Source of the DNA: Micromonospora gifhornensis
GTDB lineage: Bacteria > Actinomycetota > Actinomycetes > Mycobacteriales > Micromonosporaceae
Length of the DNA: 64,000 nucleotides
Direction: 5' to 3'
NCBI RefSeq assembly: GCF_016863515.1
Contig: NZ_BOPA01000008.1
Location: 36,252 to 100,251 of the forward strand
Shown here: positions 38,372 to 47,270 of the stretch, in pieces
Numbering within the stretch: the first letter of the stretch is position 1
Layout of the letters: the number at the start of each line of letters is the position of its first letter
Made by a program: the position numbers and the translations under genes
Notes under the pieces: model-generated
The model's database searches: none
What the model saw: only the letters and a program-made list of their open reading frames with translations
Told to the model about the DNA's origin: nothing

Positions 38372-39328
38372 ATGCGTCTCTTCGCCGCCCGGTTGGGTCT
38401 GCCCCTGATGATCGTCGTAGCCGGCTGCGCGCCGGCAGGAACCGGAACCGCACCGACCGGTCCCATCAGCTCCGCTGACGAGCCGGGGCCGTTCGACCGC
38501 CGGGCCACCGCAGTGGCCGAGGCGTGGCAACCCGGGCCGGGTTGGCGCGAGGGCTACGTACCGCTGCAGGACCCCGCGGTGCTGATCGGCGAGGCGAACT
38601 TCACGCCGGCGACCCAGACGGCGTTTCAGGCCGGCTGGTACCGCAAGCCGGCCGACCTGCCCGTACGGCAGCCCGACGACGGCACCATCCGCTTTCCCGA
38701 CGGGCAGCTGCGCGTACCACTTGTCAGCGCCACCGACGCGTTCCTGACGCTCACCCGCGGCAGCGACCCGCCGTCCTGCCCGCAGCCGAAGGAGCCCGCC
38801 ATCCCGCCGCCGCCCGCACCCGGCGACGAACCGGACGACACGGTCGTCGGCCGGCCGCAGGGGGAGTGCGTCGCGCTCACCATCAGCAAGGTCGAACTGG
38901 GTACCGCGCCGCTGCGTACCAGCCGTGGCGAGGCACAGGTGCCGGCCTGGCTGTTCACCGTCGAGGAGATCGGCGCCGTGGTGGCCGCCGCCGCCGTCGC
39001 ACCGCACGCGGTCGATGCGGTGCCCGCGCCGGTCGCACCCTCCGACACCGCTCCGGAAGGGCTGGTCGCCGCGCAGGACATCGTGGAGATCGACGGGACC
39101 CGGCTGGCCTTCCGGCTCGGGGTCGGCAGCTGCGACACCGACATCACCCCGCTGGTGCAGGAGCGCGACGACGTCGTGGTGGTGGGCGGCACTGTGGTGC
39201 GCTCCACCGACGTCTGCGACGCGATGCTCAGGATGGAGCCGGTCGAGGTGACGCTCAAGGAGCCGCTGGGCGCCCGGCCCGTCCTGGACGCGCTCACCGG
39301 CGCACCGCTGCGCATCGGCGGCAACTGA
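38372..39328 (+). CDS. Putative lipoprotein, unknown function
   Basis: A 318-residue protein beginning MRLFAARLGLPLMIVVAGCAP, with lipobox VVAGC (Cys19). The mature part starts with low-complexity Thr/Pro/Gly and has a conserved-looking core (EAWQPGPGWREGYVPLQDP, LTISKVELGTAPLRTSRGEAQVPAWLFTVE, given in part). Two-domain appearance, no enzyme motif. A reading-frame extension from 38069 would overlay the tmRNA gene and is rejected. ACGGGG lies a few bases before the ATG. Membrane-anchored outside the cell; role unknown. Confidence 0.65.
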   Translation: MRLFAARLGLPLMIVVAGCAPAGTGTAPTGPISSADEPGPFDRRATAVAEAWQPGPGWREGYVPLQDPAVLIGEANFTPATQTAFQAGWYRKPADLPVRQPDDGTIRFPDGQLRVPLVSATDAFLTLTRGSDPPSCPQPKEPAIPPPPAPGDEPDDTVVGRPQGECVALTISKVELGTAPLRTSRGEAQVPAWLFTVEEIGAVVAAAAVAPHAVDAVPAPVAPSDTAPEGLVAAQDIVEIDGTRLAFRLGVGSCDTDITPLVQERDDVVVVGGTVVRSTDVCDAMLRMEPVEVTLKEPLGARPVLDALTGAPLRIGGN

Positions 39329-39349
39329 GCGCCGTGAGCGCCCTGTGGC

Positions 39350-39408
39350 GTTAACAGGGGGCCCTTCCTATACCCCAGGCGTTAAGAAGGGCACCTTCCT
39401 TACACCTC
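39350..39408. repeat. 59-bp GGGCCC-containing dispersed repeat, copy 2 (inverted)
   Basis: Reverse complement of the unit at 33350-33408 with roughly ten differences: the same flanks (GAGGTGTAAGGAAGG, GTTAAC), the same AACGCCT middle, and changes concentrated in the two palindromic cores. It lies between the lipoprotein stop and the convergent decarboxylase stop. Confidence 0.8.
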
Positions 39409-39412
39409 ACCC

Positions 39413-41008
39413 CTAGAGCAGTGGGGGGATGTCGGTGCGGATGGGTACGGGCAGCACCGTCGGGCCGTCCGCGCGCAGCGCCACGTCGAGGGCCTCGCCG
39501 AGCTGATCGGGGCTCTCGACGACCGCGGTGGCGCAGCCGTAGCCACGGGCCACCGCGCTGACGTCGATGCCGGGAAGATCCAGCCCGGGTACGCCGGGAG
39601 TGTGTTTGAGTTCGGCGAACGCCTTGAGGATGGCGTACTGCTGGTTCACCGGTACGACGACGACAAGTGGCAGCCGCAGTTGGGCGGCGGTCCACAGGGC
39701 CTGCACCGAGTAGTGGAACGAGCCGTCGCCGATCACCGCGATCACCGGCCGGTGCTGGCCGGTGTCTCGTTGGGCCAGCGCGATGCCGACCGCCGCCGGA
39801 AGGCCGTAACCGAGCCCACCGCTGGCCATCGTGAAGTACGACCCGGGTCGGCCGAACCGTAGCCGGCGACGCAGGGCGGAGAGGTTCGACGGCGACTCCT
39901 GCACGAGCACCCCGTCGGAGGGCCAGTACCGCGCCAACGCGGCGAAGAGCGCGTCCGCACTCAGCGGGAGGGAATCCTCGACCGGTGGCGGATCAGGTGG
40001 GGTGGCCGGCGGCGGCCGATCCGCCGACGGCAGCAGTTCGGCAAGCGCGGCGAGGGTGAGTCCGGCGTCGCCGAGCAGACTGTCCCCGACCGGAGCGCGA
40101 GCCGCCTCCTCCGGATCGTCGGTGACGTGCAGCAGTTGGGCACCCTCGGGCACGGTGTCGCCGGGCACGTGCGGGTAGTACCGGAACACCGGAGCACCGA
40201 CCACCAGCACGGTGTCGTGCCCGTGCAGCCGTTCGGCCAGCGGCCCGGCGGCGTAGGGCAGCACGCCCTGAAAATGCGGGTGGCTCTCGGGGAAGGCGGT
40301 CCGCTCGGGCGCGGGCGCCGACCAGACCGGCGCGGCCAGCCGCTCGGCCACGGCCACCGCCGAGTCCCAGGCGTCGGCGCGGTCCACCGCCGCACCGAGC
40401 ACCATGACCGGTGACCGGGCGCTGGTCAGGGCGGCGACGAACTGCCGCAGCCGCTGCGGGTCGGGCGCGAACCGGGTCGCCACGGACCGGACCGCGGGTG
40501 GCGGATCGGCGGGCTGCGCCCAGTCGTCCAACGGCAGGGAGAGAAAGACCGGCCCGGCGGGCGGTTGGATCGCGGTGGCGTACGCCCGCATCAGCGACGC
40601 CGGCACGTCCTGCGCGCGGACCGGCTCGTACGCCCACTTCACGTACGGCTGGGGCAGCTCGGTGGGACGGCGGGCGGTGAGGCGCGGTTCGAGCAGCAGC
40701 ATCTGCCGGGTCTGCTGCCCGGCGGTGACGATCAGCGGTGTCCGGTTGTGCCAGGCGGTGACGATGTTGCCCATGGCGTTGCCGGTGCCGGGTGCCGTGT
40801 GCAGGTTGACGTGCGCCGGTCGTCCGGTGACCTGGGCGTACCCGTCGGCCATGCCGACCACCGACGCCTCGTGCAGCGCGTGCACGTACTGGAAGTCGTC
40901 GGGGAAGGCATGCAGGAACGGCTCCTCGGTCGACCCGGGGTTGCCGAACACGGTGGTCATGCCCAACGCGCGGAGCAGCTCGTAGGTGGTGTCGCGGACC
41001 GTTGCCAT
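39413..41008 (-). CDS. mdlC: Benzoylformate decarboxylase (ThDP-dependent)
   Basis: A 531-residue thiamine-diphosphate enzyme. The residues that define Pseudomonas benzoylformate decarboxylase fall at the same numbers: Ser26 (FGNPGSTEEP), Glu47 (HALHEASVVG) and His70 (VNLHTAPGTGN); the second active-site His is in FPESHPHFQGVLP. The ThDP/Mg motif is GDGSFHYSVQALWTAAQLRLPLVVVVPVNQ in part (GDGS...N). It converts benzoylformate to benzaldehyde and CO2 in the mandelate pathway; a relative acting on other 2-keto acids is possible. No other mandelate gene is nearby. ATG 41008 gives MATVRDTTYELL; the longer frame from 41137 has no family match. Confidence 0.85.
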   Translation of the reverse strand: MATVRDTTYELLRALGMTTVFGNPGSTEEPFLHAFPDDFQYVHALHEASVVGMADGYAQVTGRPAHVNLHTAPGTGNAMGNIVTAWHNRTPLIVTAGQQTRQMLLLEPRLTARRPTELPQPYVKWAYEPVRAQDVPASLMRAYATAIQPPAGPVFLSLPLDDWAQPADPPPAVRSVATRFAPDPQRLRQFVAALTSARSPVMVLGAAVDRADAWDSAVAVAERLAAPVWSAPAPERTAFPESHPHFQGVLPYAAGPLAERLHGHDTVLVVGAPVFRYYPHVPGDTVPEGAQLLHVTDDPEEAARAPVGDSLLGDAGLTLAALAELLPSADRPPPATPPDPPPVEDSLPLSADALFAALARYWPSDGVLVQESPSNLSALRRRLRFGRPGSYFTMASGGLGYGLPAAVGIALAQRDTGQHRPVIAVIGDGSFHYSVQALWTAAQLRLPLVVVVPVNQQYAILKAFAELKHTPGVPGLDLPGIDVSAVARGYGCATAVVESPDQLGEALDVALRADGPTVLPVPIRTDIPPLL

Positions 41009-41288
41009 CGCCCCTGAATCTAACCGGGCGGCTCCGGCCGACAGGGCCATTCGGCGTTGCCGGAGCTCACCGTCAGCCGGTTCGTCCCAGGTGCTGGCTG
41101 CGATTATCGACAGCCGTGACGGATCTCCGCGCATCACTGTCGATCACCCGACGATCAGACCTTCGCCACGGCCGGGGACGCAAGCTATCGTGCCAGACAT
41201 GGCTACGACAGCGCGGATGGCATCGACAGGGCTCGTTGGTGGTCTTCATGACCGGCCCTCTCGGCTGCTACACGGCTGACGGGTACAC

Positions 41289-41882
41289 GTGATGCAGGGA
41301 GAGGGGCAGGCGATCGGCGGGCGAGCCATGGAGTCGATGACCGGGAAACTACTGGTGGCGACGCCCGCACTGAAAGATCCGAACTTCGACCGTACGGTGG
41401 TCCTGTTGGTCGCCCACGAGCCCGGCGGCGCCCTCGGCGTGGTCCTCAACCGGGCGACCGAGGTTCCGGTGGCCGACGTGTTGCGCGACTGGGGTGATCT
41501 GGCCCGGCACCCGGCGGTGCTGTTCGAGGGTGGCCCGGTGCAGCCCGAGTCGGCGATCTGCCTGGCCCGGATGCATTCGCCGGTCCGCCGTCTCAAAGGC
41601 TTCCACCAGGTCTCCGGAGCCGTCGGCACCCTCGACCTGTCCGTCGACCCGGACCGGCTGCGGGAGAGCGTGCAGACCATCCGGGTCTTCGCCGGGTACG
41701 CCGGCTGGGGCAGCGGGCAACTGGAGCAGGAGATCGAGGAGGGTTCCTGGTTCGTGCTGGACGCGCTGCCCGGCGACGCCTTCGTCGAGCGCCCCGACGA
41801 CCTGTGGCCCATGGTGCTGCGCCGGCAGGGCGGCATGATGGCCGCGGTGGCACATTTCCCGCCGGACGTGACGCTCAACTGA
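41289..41882 (+). CDS. YqgE/AlgH family protein (UPF0301)
   Basis: A 197-residue protein with the YqgE/AlgH pattern: MTGKLLVATPALKDPNFDRTVVLLVAHEPGGALGVVLNR in part, VLFEGGPVQPESAICL, VRVFAGYAGWGSGQLEQEIEEGSWF in part. The start is uncertain: GTG 41289, ATG 41292 or ATG 41328 (MESMTGKLLVATP, the conserved beginning). Cytoplasmic; the function is not established, although AlgH was linked to alginate regulation in Pseudomonas. Last intact conserved gene before the tRNA. Confidence 0.88.
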   Translation: MMQGEGQAIGGRAMESMTGKLLVATPALKDPNFDRTVVLLVAHEPGGALGVVLNRATEVPVADVLRDWGDLARHPAVLFEGGPVQPESAICLARMHSPVRRLKGFHQVSGAVGTLDLSVDPDRLRESVQTIRVFAGYAGWGSGQLEQEIEEGSWFVLDALPGDAFVERPDDLWPMVLRRQGGMMAAVAHFPPDVTLN

Positions 41883-41971
41883 CCCGCCCGGTGGGTACCC
41901 CCGCCAGATGACCATGCCGGGCGCCGTGTGTATAGTTCTTCCAGTGCCCGGGTGACCGGGGACAACCGCAA

Positions 41972-42044
41972 GGGGCCGTGGCGCAGCTGGTAGCGCACCA
42001 CACTGGCAGTGTGGGGGTCAGGGGTTCGAGTCCCCTCGGCTCCA
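41972..42044 (+). tRNA. tRNA-Ala (GGC anticodon)
   Basis: 73 nt. Acceptor strands GGGGCCG and CGGCTCC pair (one G-U) with discriminator A; D arm GCGCAGCTGGTAGCGC; anticodon stem CCACA/TGTGG around CTGGCAG, anticodon GGC; T arm with GGTTCGAGTCC. CCA is not encoded. It marks the border between conserved genes and the accessory region. Confidence 0.95.
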
Positions 42045-42062
42045 CCTCGCGTTTATGCAGGT

Positions 42063-42095
42063 CAATCGGCGTCAGTCATCGACTGACGCCGATTG
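42063..42095 (+). terminator. Terminator downstream of tRNA-Ala
   Basis: Perfect 15-bp inverted repeat (42063-42077 and 42081-42095; left arm CAATCGGCGTCAGTC), loop ATC, followed by TTTGT. Probable tRNA terminator; a palindrome left by an integrated element is an alternative. Confidence 0.75.
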
Positions 42096-42411
42096 TTTGT
42101 GATCTCGTGGTCACAGCCGTGGTCACACAGCGCCCCACACTGCACTTCGATGATCGGTGTTGAGACTTCGTCCGAAACAGCCTTTGACCAGGAGTCTTTC
42201 TATTGCTTCGGCTGCCCGGGCCTTGTCGGGGCGAAATGTGGGGCGCAGAACCGTGTGGTACCCGGTGTCGGCCCGTACCGTCAGATGCGGCCCGGCCGGG
42301 GCGCTGGGGCGTACCCGAGCTTCGTCGGCTGAGCTCGGGCCCGTCAGCCGATGGTCATAGGCTTACGGGAATAAGGTTGCATCTGTTCGCCACCGGAGAC
42401 AGGGTGGACCT
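42096..42411. other. Gene-free stretch after tRNA-Ala
   Basis: About 316 bp with lower GC than its surroundings. A GTGGTCACAGCCGTGGTCAC tandem (GTGGTCAC twice, 42108-42126) is present. Short frames here lack ribosome sites. It could be the decayed edge of an integrated element, but no integrase motif is readable. Confidence 0.4.
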
Positions 42412-43173
42412 GTGAGGACTCGGCGCTCGGCAGCCAAGGTGGTCTCTATTGGTGCTGGCGGTGAGTTCTGCTGGATGGACGTGAAGACCAGGGATATTCC
42501 CGGCACGGCGGCGTTCTTCTCGGCGTTGCTCGGTTGGCGTTTCGCCGTGGATGAGACCGACTGGCGTCGCGCCACGGTCATCACGGTTGGCGAATTCCCG
42601 ATCGGTACGGTGAGCGACCTGGCGGCGCCGATCTACCCGCCGGGGACCCCGGCCCACCTTGCCTTCTACCATCGCGTGGATGATGTCGATGGACGAGTGG
42701 CGGCAGCGGTGGCCAGCGGTGCGGAAGTAGTTGTCGCTCCCTTCGACGTCCCGGGGCAGGGGCGCCTCGCAACCCTGATCGATCCTTTCGGTGCGGCCGT
42801 TTCCGTCTGGCGTCCGACTCCGGCCGTTGGTTGGCGGCATCCGGTCGGCTTGCCCATGGCGCCGTACCGGATGGTGCTCAGTTGTCCGCGTCCGGAGTTG
42901 GTCCGTCGCTTCTATCGGGAGGCGCTTGGCGCCACCCTGCAACACGCCGCGTTTCTCCCGATGCGTGACGGCGCTACCTTGCCCGGACAGTGGCAACTCG
43001 TCGTACCTGCCGCTGACCTCGACGCGGTCGCGGATCTGTTTGCTCGGTTCAGCGATGATGGTCGGGAACTATCGATTGATCCGCATCTGGGGGCACTGCG
43101 GGTGTCGACGGTTGAGGGCCTCAGCGTCTACGTGGTCCCGGCCGGCGAATCGAGCCGCGGCGGCAGGGCCTGA
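42412..43173 (+). CDS. VOC (glyoxalase-like) family protein
   Basis: A 253-residue protein with two vicinal-oxygen-chelate modules: residues about 15-125 (FCWMDVKTRDIPGTAAFFSALLGWRF in part, AHLAFYHRVDDVDGRVAAAVASG, LATLIDPFGAAVSVWRP) and 140-245 (YRMVLSCPRPELVRRFYREALG, VPAADLDAVADLFARF). Glyoxalase/bleomycin-resistance relatives bind metals and small molecules; the substrate is unknown. GTG start; no strong ribosome site. First gene of the accessory side; convergent with the TetR gene. Confidence 0.8.
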   Translation: MRTRRSAAKVVSIGAGGEFCWMDVKTRDIPGTAAFFSALLGWRFAVDETDWRRATVITVGEFPIGTVSDLAAPIYPPGTPAHLAFYHRVDDVDGRVAAAVASGAEVVVAPFDVPGQGRLATLIDPFGAAVSVWRPTPAVGWRHPVGLPMAPYRMVLSCPRPELVRRFYREALGATLQHAAFLPMRDGATLPGQWQLVVPAADLDAVADLFARFSDDGRELSIDPHLGALRVSTVEGLSVYVVPAGESSRGGRA

Positions 43174-43261
43174 TCAGTTTCCGGCCAGGGGTCGTGTCGA
43201 GGTGGCTGGTGGTGAGTCGGTGCCACAGGTGGCGACGGAGATGACGGCTGCTGCCGTGAGG

Positions 43262-43936
43262 TCATGCCGTGTCTTGGGCTCGTGGTCGGTAGCCGTCGAG
43301 GAAGGCGGTCACGCCGGTGGTGATGATCGCCGTGGTCTCGGCTGCGGGTAGCGGGACAGCCCCGTGGTAGGAGGCGGCGTCGATGGCGGCGACGGTGAGC
43401 AGCAGATAGTGGCTCGCCGCCCGCTCGGCGTCGAAGACCCTCAGCGTGCCCTGCCGCGCCATGGCGGCGAGGCGGTTGGTCAGCGCCGCCATCACTCGGG
43501 CCGGCCCTGTCTCGTGCCAGGTGTGGAGGGCCGCTGCGGGTACGTGGGTCGCTTCGATGTTGATCTGCCGGACCATGGCGAAGTGGTCGGCGAACTCGGC
43601 CTGCGCGGCGATCCAGTCGTGGGCCAGCGCGACGAGGGCCCGATGTGGTGGCGCGGCCGGATCGTTGAGGTGAGCGGCGATGAGTTCGGTGAGGGTGTCG
43701 GCGACCTGGGCCGTGCTGGCGGTGACCACGGCGGAGAACAGGTCGTCCTTGCCGTCGAAGTGGTGGTAGATGGTCCGGGTCGACACTCCGGCCTCGGCGG
43801 CGATCGCGTCGATGCCGGCCCGGGCGTATCCGTCGCGGCCGAAGACTCGTCCTGCGGCGGCGAGGATCGCTGCCCGCTTGCCGGGTCGGCCTCGGCGCAT
43901 CCGTGGTTGGTCTGACTCTGTCGCTTCGGACCGCAC
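43262..43936 (-). CDS. TetR family transcriptional regulator
   Basis: A 224-residue repressor. The HTH is RAAILAAAGRVFGRDGYARAGIDAIAAEAGVSTRTIYHHF in part (AGVSTRTIYHHFDGKDDLF is the classic recognition-helix end). The C-terminal ligand domain contains DWIAAQAEFADHFAMVRQINIEATHVP in part. Start chosen at GTG 43936 with a GGAGCGGGGGGCGTC leader; ATG 43900 (MRRGRPGKRAAIL) is an alternative. Divergent from a drug-exporter-like MFS gene, the standard TetR-target arrangement. Confidence 0.85.
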   Translation of the reverse strand: MRSEATESDQPRMRRGRPGKRAAILAAAGRVFGRDGYARAGIDAIAAEAGVSTRTIYHHFDGKDDLFSAVVTASTAQVADTLTELIAAHLNDPAAPPHRALVALAHDWIAAQAEFADHFAMVRQINIEATHVPAAALHTWHETGPARVMAALTNRLAAMARQGTLRVFDAERAASHYLLLTVAAIDAASYHGAVPLPAAETTAIITTGVTAFLDGYRPRAQDTA

Positions 43937-44057
43937 GACGCCCCCCGCTCCCAATCTGCCACGACCGTTGTACTTTAGCGGATATGCGGGTCGTGACCAT
44001 CCTCAATCCTGTTGCTCCGCTCACCTGGTGGCCGCGCCTGATCTGCCGGTCGCGGCA

Positions 44058-45422
44058 GTGACCGGCACCGGCCCCACCACCGCACCGGCCCGCGCTGACC
44101 GGACCCGGTGGGCGGCGGTGGTGACGTTCGGGACGGCCACCCTTGTCGTGCGTCCGAGTCGAGCATGGCGGCGTTCGTGCTGCCGTCGGTGGCCGCCGAG
44201 ATGAACGTCTCCGCGTCCGCGACGACCTGGGTCGTGCTGGCGTACGCCTTGCCGTTGGCGGCGCTGGCGTTGCCCGCCGGCCGATGGATCGACAACGCCG
44301 ACCTGCGCCGCGTCTTCATCTTCACCCTTGGTGGTGTTGGGGGTGGCCAGCGTGCTGGCTGCGCTCGCGCCGGCGTTCTGGGTGCTCCTCGTCGCCCGCG
44401 TGATGCAGGGCGTGGCGTCCGCTGTCTATCTGGCGGGCTACCTACCGATCGTCGCCGCGGCGGTGCGTCCGCAGCATCGGGGTCGAGCGTTGAGTTACAT
44501 CAGCACGATCATGATGTTGGGCAGTGTGGTCATCGCCCCGCTCGGCGGGTTCGTCGCCGACGGCTTCGGTTGGCGGGCGGTGTTCCTGTTCAAGGCGCCG
44601 TTGCTCGTCCCGGTCGTCATCGCCGGGTGGCGCACCATCCCGACCGACCGGGCCCACCGTGTGCCGATGCCGGGCCGAGGTCTCGCGGTGGAGGCCCTGC
44701 TGCTCGGCGGCGCGGTCGTCTTGGCGCTGCTGTCTGTCGAGTACGTGCAGACCGGCTGGTGGTGGTCACTGGTACTCGGAGCCGTCGCGGTGGTGTTGAC
44801 GGTGGCCTGGTCACGGCTGTCGTCGTCCCGCCCGGTGCTGGCCCTGCTGCGTCGCCGTGCCTTCGGTCTCCCGGCCCTCGCGTTGATGTTGATGGCCTCG
44901 CTGCTCGGGCTGGTGGTTTTCTCACTGCCGTACTTCGTCGCCGAGGTTCTCGACGACGGGCCGTCGGTGCTCGGCGTGGCGATGCTGTTCTTCACCGCCG
45001 CCGCGTCGCTGGTGGCGCCGCTGGCCGGCCTGCTGGCCGACCGGTACCAGCCGTTGCCCGTCGCCGCCGCCGGTGTCGCGATGACAGTGGCTGGCCTGCT
45101 GAGCATGCTGACCCTCGGCCCGGCTGCCAACGTCGTCGACCTGTCGTGGCGAATGCTGCTGATCGGAGCAGGCATGGCCTTGTTCAACTCACCCACGGTG
45201 ACCTTGCTGCTTGCCGCAGCGCCGGAGGGAAGGGCCGGCACCGCCGGGGGAGTGAGCAATCTGGTCCGCACGCTGGGCACGACCATCGGGCCCGCCGCCA
45301 CCGCGCTCATGTGGAGCCTGGGCGGCGGGATCGGCGGTTTCCGCACCGGGGTGGTGATGTTGACCGCCTTTGCGGTCGCCGGCTTGGTTGCGCTCGTCGC
45401 CACCGGCCGTCATGCCCTGTGA
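44058..45422 (+). pseudogene. MFS drug-exporter gene with two compensating frameshifts
   Basis: A DHA-type MFS transporter is readable in three pieces. RWAAVVTFGTATLVV (from 44058) is in one frame; ESSMAAFVLPSVAAEMNVSA to RRVFIFTLGG is in the -1 frame; from about 44328 VVLGVASVLAALAPAFWVLL to the stop at 45422 returns to the first frame. The first shift falls near 44145-44160 and the second near 44325-44340 in a G/T-rich run. A single gene needs a one-base loss and a one-base gain. Twelve-helix MFS marks such as RVMQGVASAVYLAGY and GRALSYISTIMMLGSVVIAPLGG in part are intact. Decay or sequencing errors; the divergent tetR would regulate it. Confidence 0.7.
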
Positions 45423-45530
45423 CGAGAGCTTTCACCGAGCTACACGTTCGGCGGCCTCGCCAGTCTGCGGGCGTCGACTGCCGGCCGGGCCGCGGATGTT
45501 GGGGCCCGGCATCAGGCCCGATCTTTGGTA

Positions 45531-47030
45531 TCAGTGGCCCGCGCTGAGGGTGCCGGCGAGGGTGCCGTGGATGGCGGCGCTGGGCTTGTTCAGCTCGATG
45601 ATCTCGACGGTCTTGCCCCGCGCTGCGTATTTGGTGGTGATGGCGTCTAGGGCAGCGACGGAGGAGGCGTCCCACACGTGGGCGCGACTCATGTCGATGA
45701 TCACCTTGTCGGGGTCGCCGGCGTAGTCGAACTGGTAGACGAGGTCGTTGCTGGAGGCGAAGAAGAGTTCGCCGTGTACGGAGTAGATGCGGGTGCCGCC
45801 GTCGGGGTCGAGCACGCTGGTGACCTCGACGAGGTGGGCGACCCGGCGGGCGAAGATGACCATGGCGGTGAGTACGCCGGCGACGACGCCGATGGCGAGG
45901 TTGTGGGTGGCCAGGGTGGTGGCGACGGTGGTGACCATGACGAGGGTCTCGCCCAGGGGCATGCGCTTGAGGGTGGCGGGGGCCACGGAGTGCCAGTCGA
46001 AGGTGGAGACCGCAACGATGATCATGACGGCGACGAGGGCGGCCATCGGGATGGTGGCGACCACGTCGCCGAGTGCCACGACCAGGATGAGCAGGAAGAC
46101 CCCGGACAGGAACGTCGACAGGCGGGTCCGGGCGCCGGACGCCTTCACGTTGATCATCGTCTGGCCGATCATGGCGCAGCCGCCCATGCCGCCGAAGAAG
46201 CCGGTGACGATGTTCGCCACACCTTGGCCCCAGGACTCGCGGGTCTTGTTGGAGTGGGTGTCGGTGATGTCGTCGACCAGCTTCGCGGTCATCAGCGACT
46301 CCATCAGCCCGACCAGCGCGACACCGAAGGCGTAGGGGGCGAGCAGGGCCAGGGTGTCCATCGTCCAGGGGATCTGCGGCAAGCCGAGGGTGGGCAGGCT
46401 GTTGGGCAGTTCACCCTGGTCGCCGACGGTCGGCACGGTCACCGCGGCGGCGACAGTGATCACGGTGAGCACGACGATCGCGACCAGCGGGGCGGGGACG
46501 GCCCGGGTGAGTCGGGGCAGCCCGACCATGATTACCAGGGCGACGGCGACGAGGGGGTAGACCAGCCACGGCACCCCGAGCAGGTACGGCACCTGCGCGG
46601 CGAAGATCAGGATCGCCAGGGCGTTGACGAAACCGACCATCACGCTGCGCGGGATGAACCGCATCAGCCTCGCCACCCCGAGGGCGGCCAACAGCACCTG
46701 GATCGCCCCGCCCAGGATCACCGCCGCGATCAGGTAGTCCAGGCCGTGCTCCTTCGCCAGCGGCGCGACGACCAGGGCGATCGCGCCGGTCGCCGCACTG
46801 ATCATCGCCGGCCGGCCACCGCAGATCGAGATGACCACGGCCATCGTGAACGAGGCGAACAACCCGACCCGCGGATCCACGCCGGCCAGGATCGAGAAGC
46901 TGATCGCCTCCGGAATCAACGCCAACGCCACCACCAGCCCGGCGAGGACCTCGGTCCGGAACACCTTCGGCGACAACCACGACGGGCGGGACAGACGCGG
47001 CCGGGCGACCGCGGACAGCATCGAAGACAT
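45531..47030 (-). CDS. SulP family anion transporter with STAS domain
   Basis: A 499-residue SLC26/SulP protein: membrane domain with about 10-14 helices ([40 protein letters not shown], the two SulP signature stretches; [31 protein letters not shown] in part) and a C-terminal STAS domain ([42 protein letters not shown]). It likely moves sulfate, bicarbonate or another anion. ATG 47030 gives [20 protein letters not shown]; the longer frame lacks support. Copy A of the shared motif lies about 190 bp upstream. Confidence 0.9.
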   Translation of the reverse strand: MSSMLSAVARPRLSRPSWLSPKVFRTEVLAGLVVALALIPEAISFSILAGVDPRVGLFASFTMAVVISICGGRPAMISAATGAIALVVAPLAKEHGLDYLIAAVILGGAIQVLLAALGVARLMRFIPRSVMVGFVNALAILIFAAQVPYLLGVPWLVYPLVAVALVIMVGLPRLTRAVPAPLVAIVVLTVITVAAAVTVPTVGDQGELPNSLPTLGLPQIPWTMDTLALLAPYAFGVALVGLMESLMTAKLVDDITDTHSNKTRESWGQGVANIVTGFFGGMGGCAMIGQTMINVKASGARTRLSTFLSGVFLLILVVALGDVVATIPMAALVAVMIIVAVSTFDWHSVAPATLKRMPLGETLVMVTTVATTLATHNLAIGVVAGVLTAMVIFARRVAHLVEVTSVLDPDGGTRIYSVHGELFFASSNDLVYQFDYAGDPDKVIIDMSRAHVWDASSVAALDAITTKYAARGKTVEIIELNKPSAAIHGTLAGTLSAGH

Positions 47031-47218
47031 ACAGCCGTTTCCACTCAGGGTGCACGCCCCAGACGCACACACGATGCCGCCCCCTGCAGGGAACGACGTG
47101 ATCTGCACATACCAGTACCGGTCGGACGTTTCCGGACCGTTTCCGGGCATCGTTGCCCGGGAGAACACCGCTCAAGAGACCGCGAGGGGCCGTAGCCGCA
47201 CCTCGACGACCTATGCGG

Positions 47219-47244
47219 ACTCTACCGTCTGGTGAGGGTAGAGT
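47219..47244. promoter_or_regulatory. Shared motif, copy A (SulP side)
   Basis: ACTCTACC (47219-47226) and GGTAGAGT (47237-47244) form an 8-bp inverted repeat around GTCTGGTGAG. Read on the minus strand it ends GGTAGAGT toward the SulP gene; read on the plus strand it has the full right half GTGAGGGTAGAGT toward the IS5 element. It therefore could serve either direction. Confidence 0.55.
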
Positions 47245-47270
47245 TCAGCCACGGTGATGATCATCACCTG

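Noticed and set aside
42045..42411. Possible integrase C-terminus or attachment site after tRNA-Ala
   Set aside because: GTGGTCAC repeats and a minus-strand frame ending near 42066 are suggestive, but no catalytic integrase motif or tRNA-end duplication is readable.
44108..45547. 479-codon single frame as an intact MFS gene
   Set aside because: Only its first 75 residues look like a transporter; the rest is low-complexity Gly/Arg sequence while the true MFS continues in another frame.
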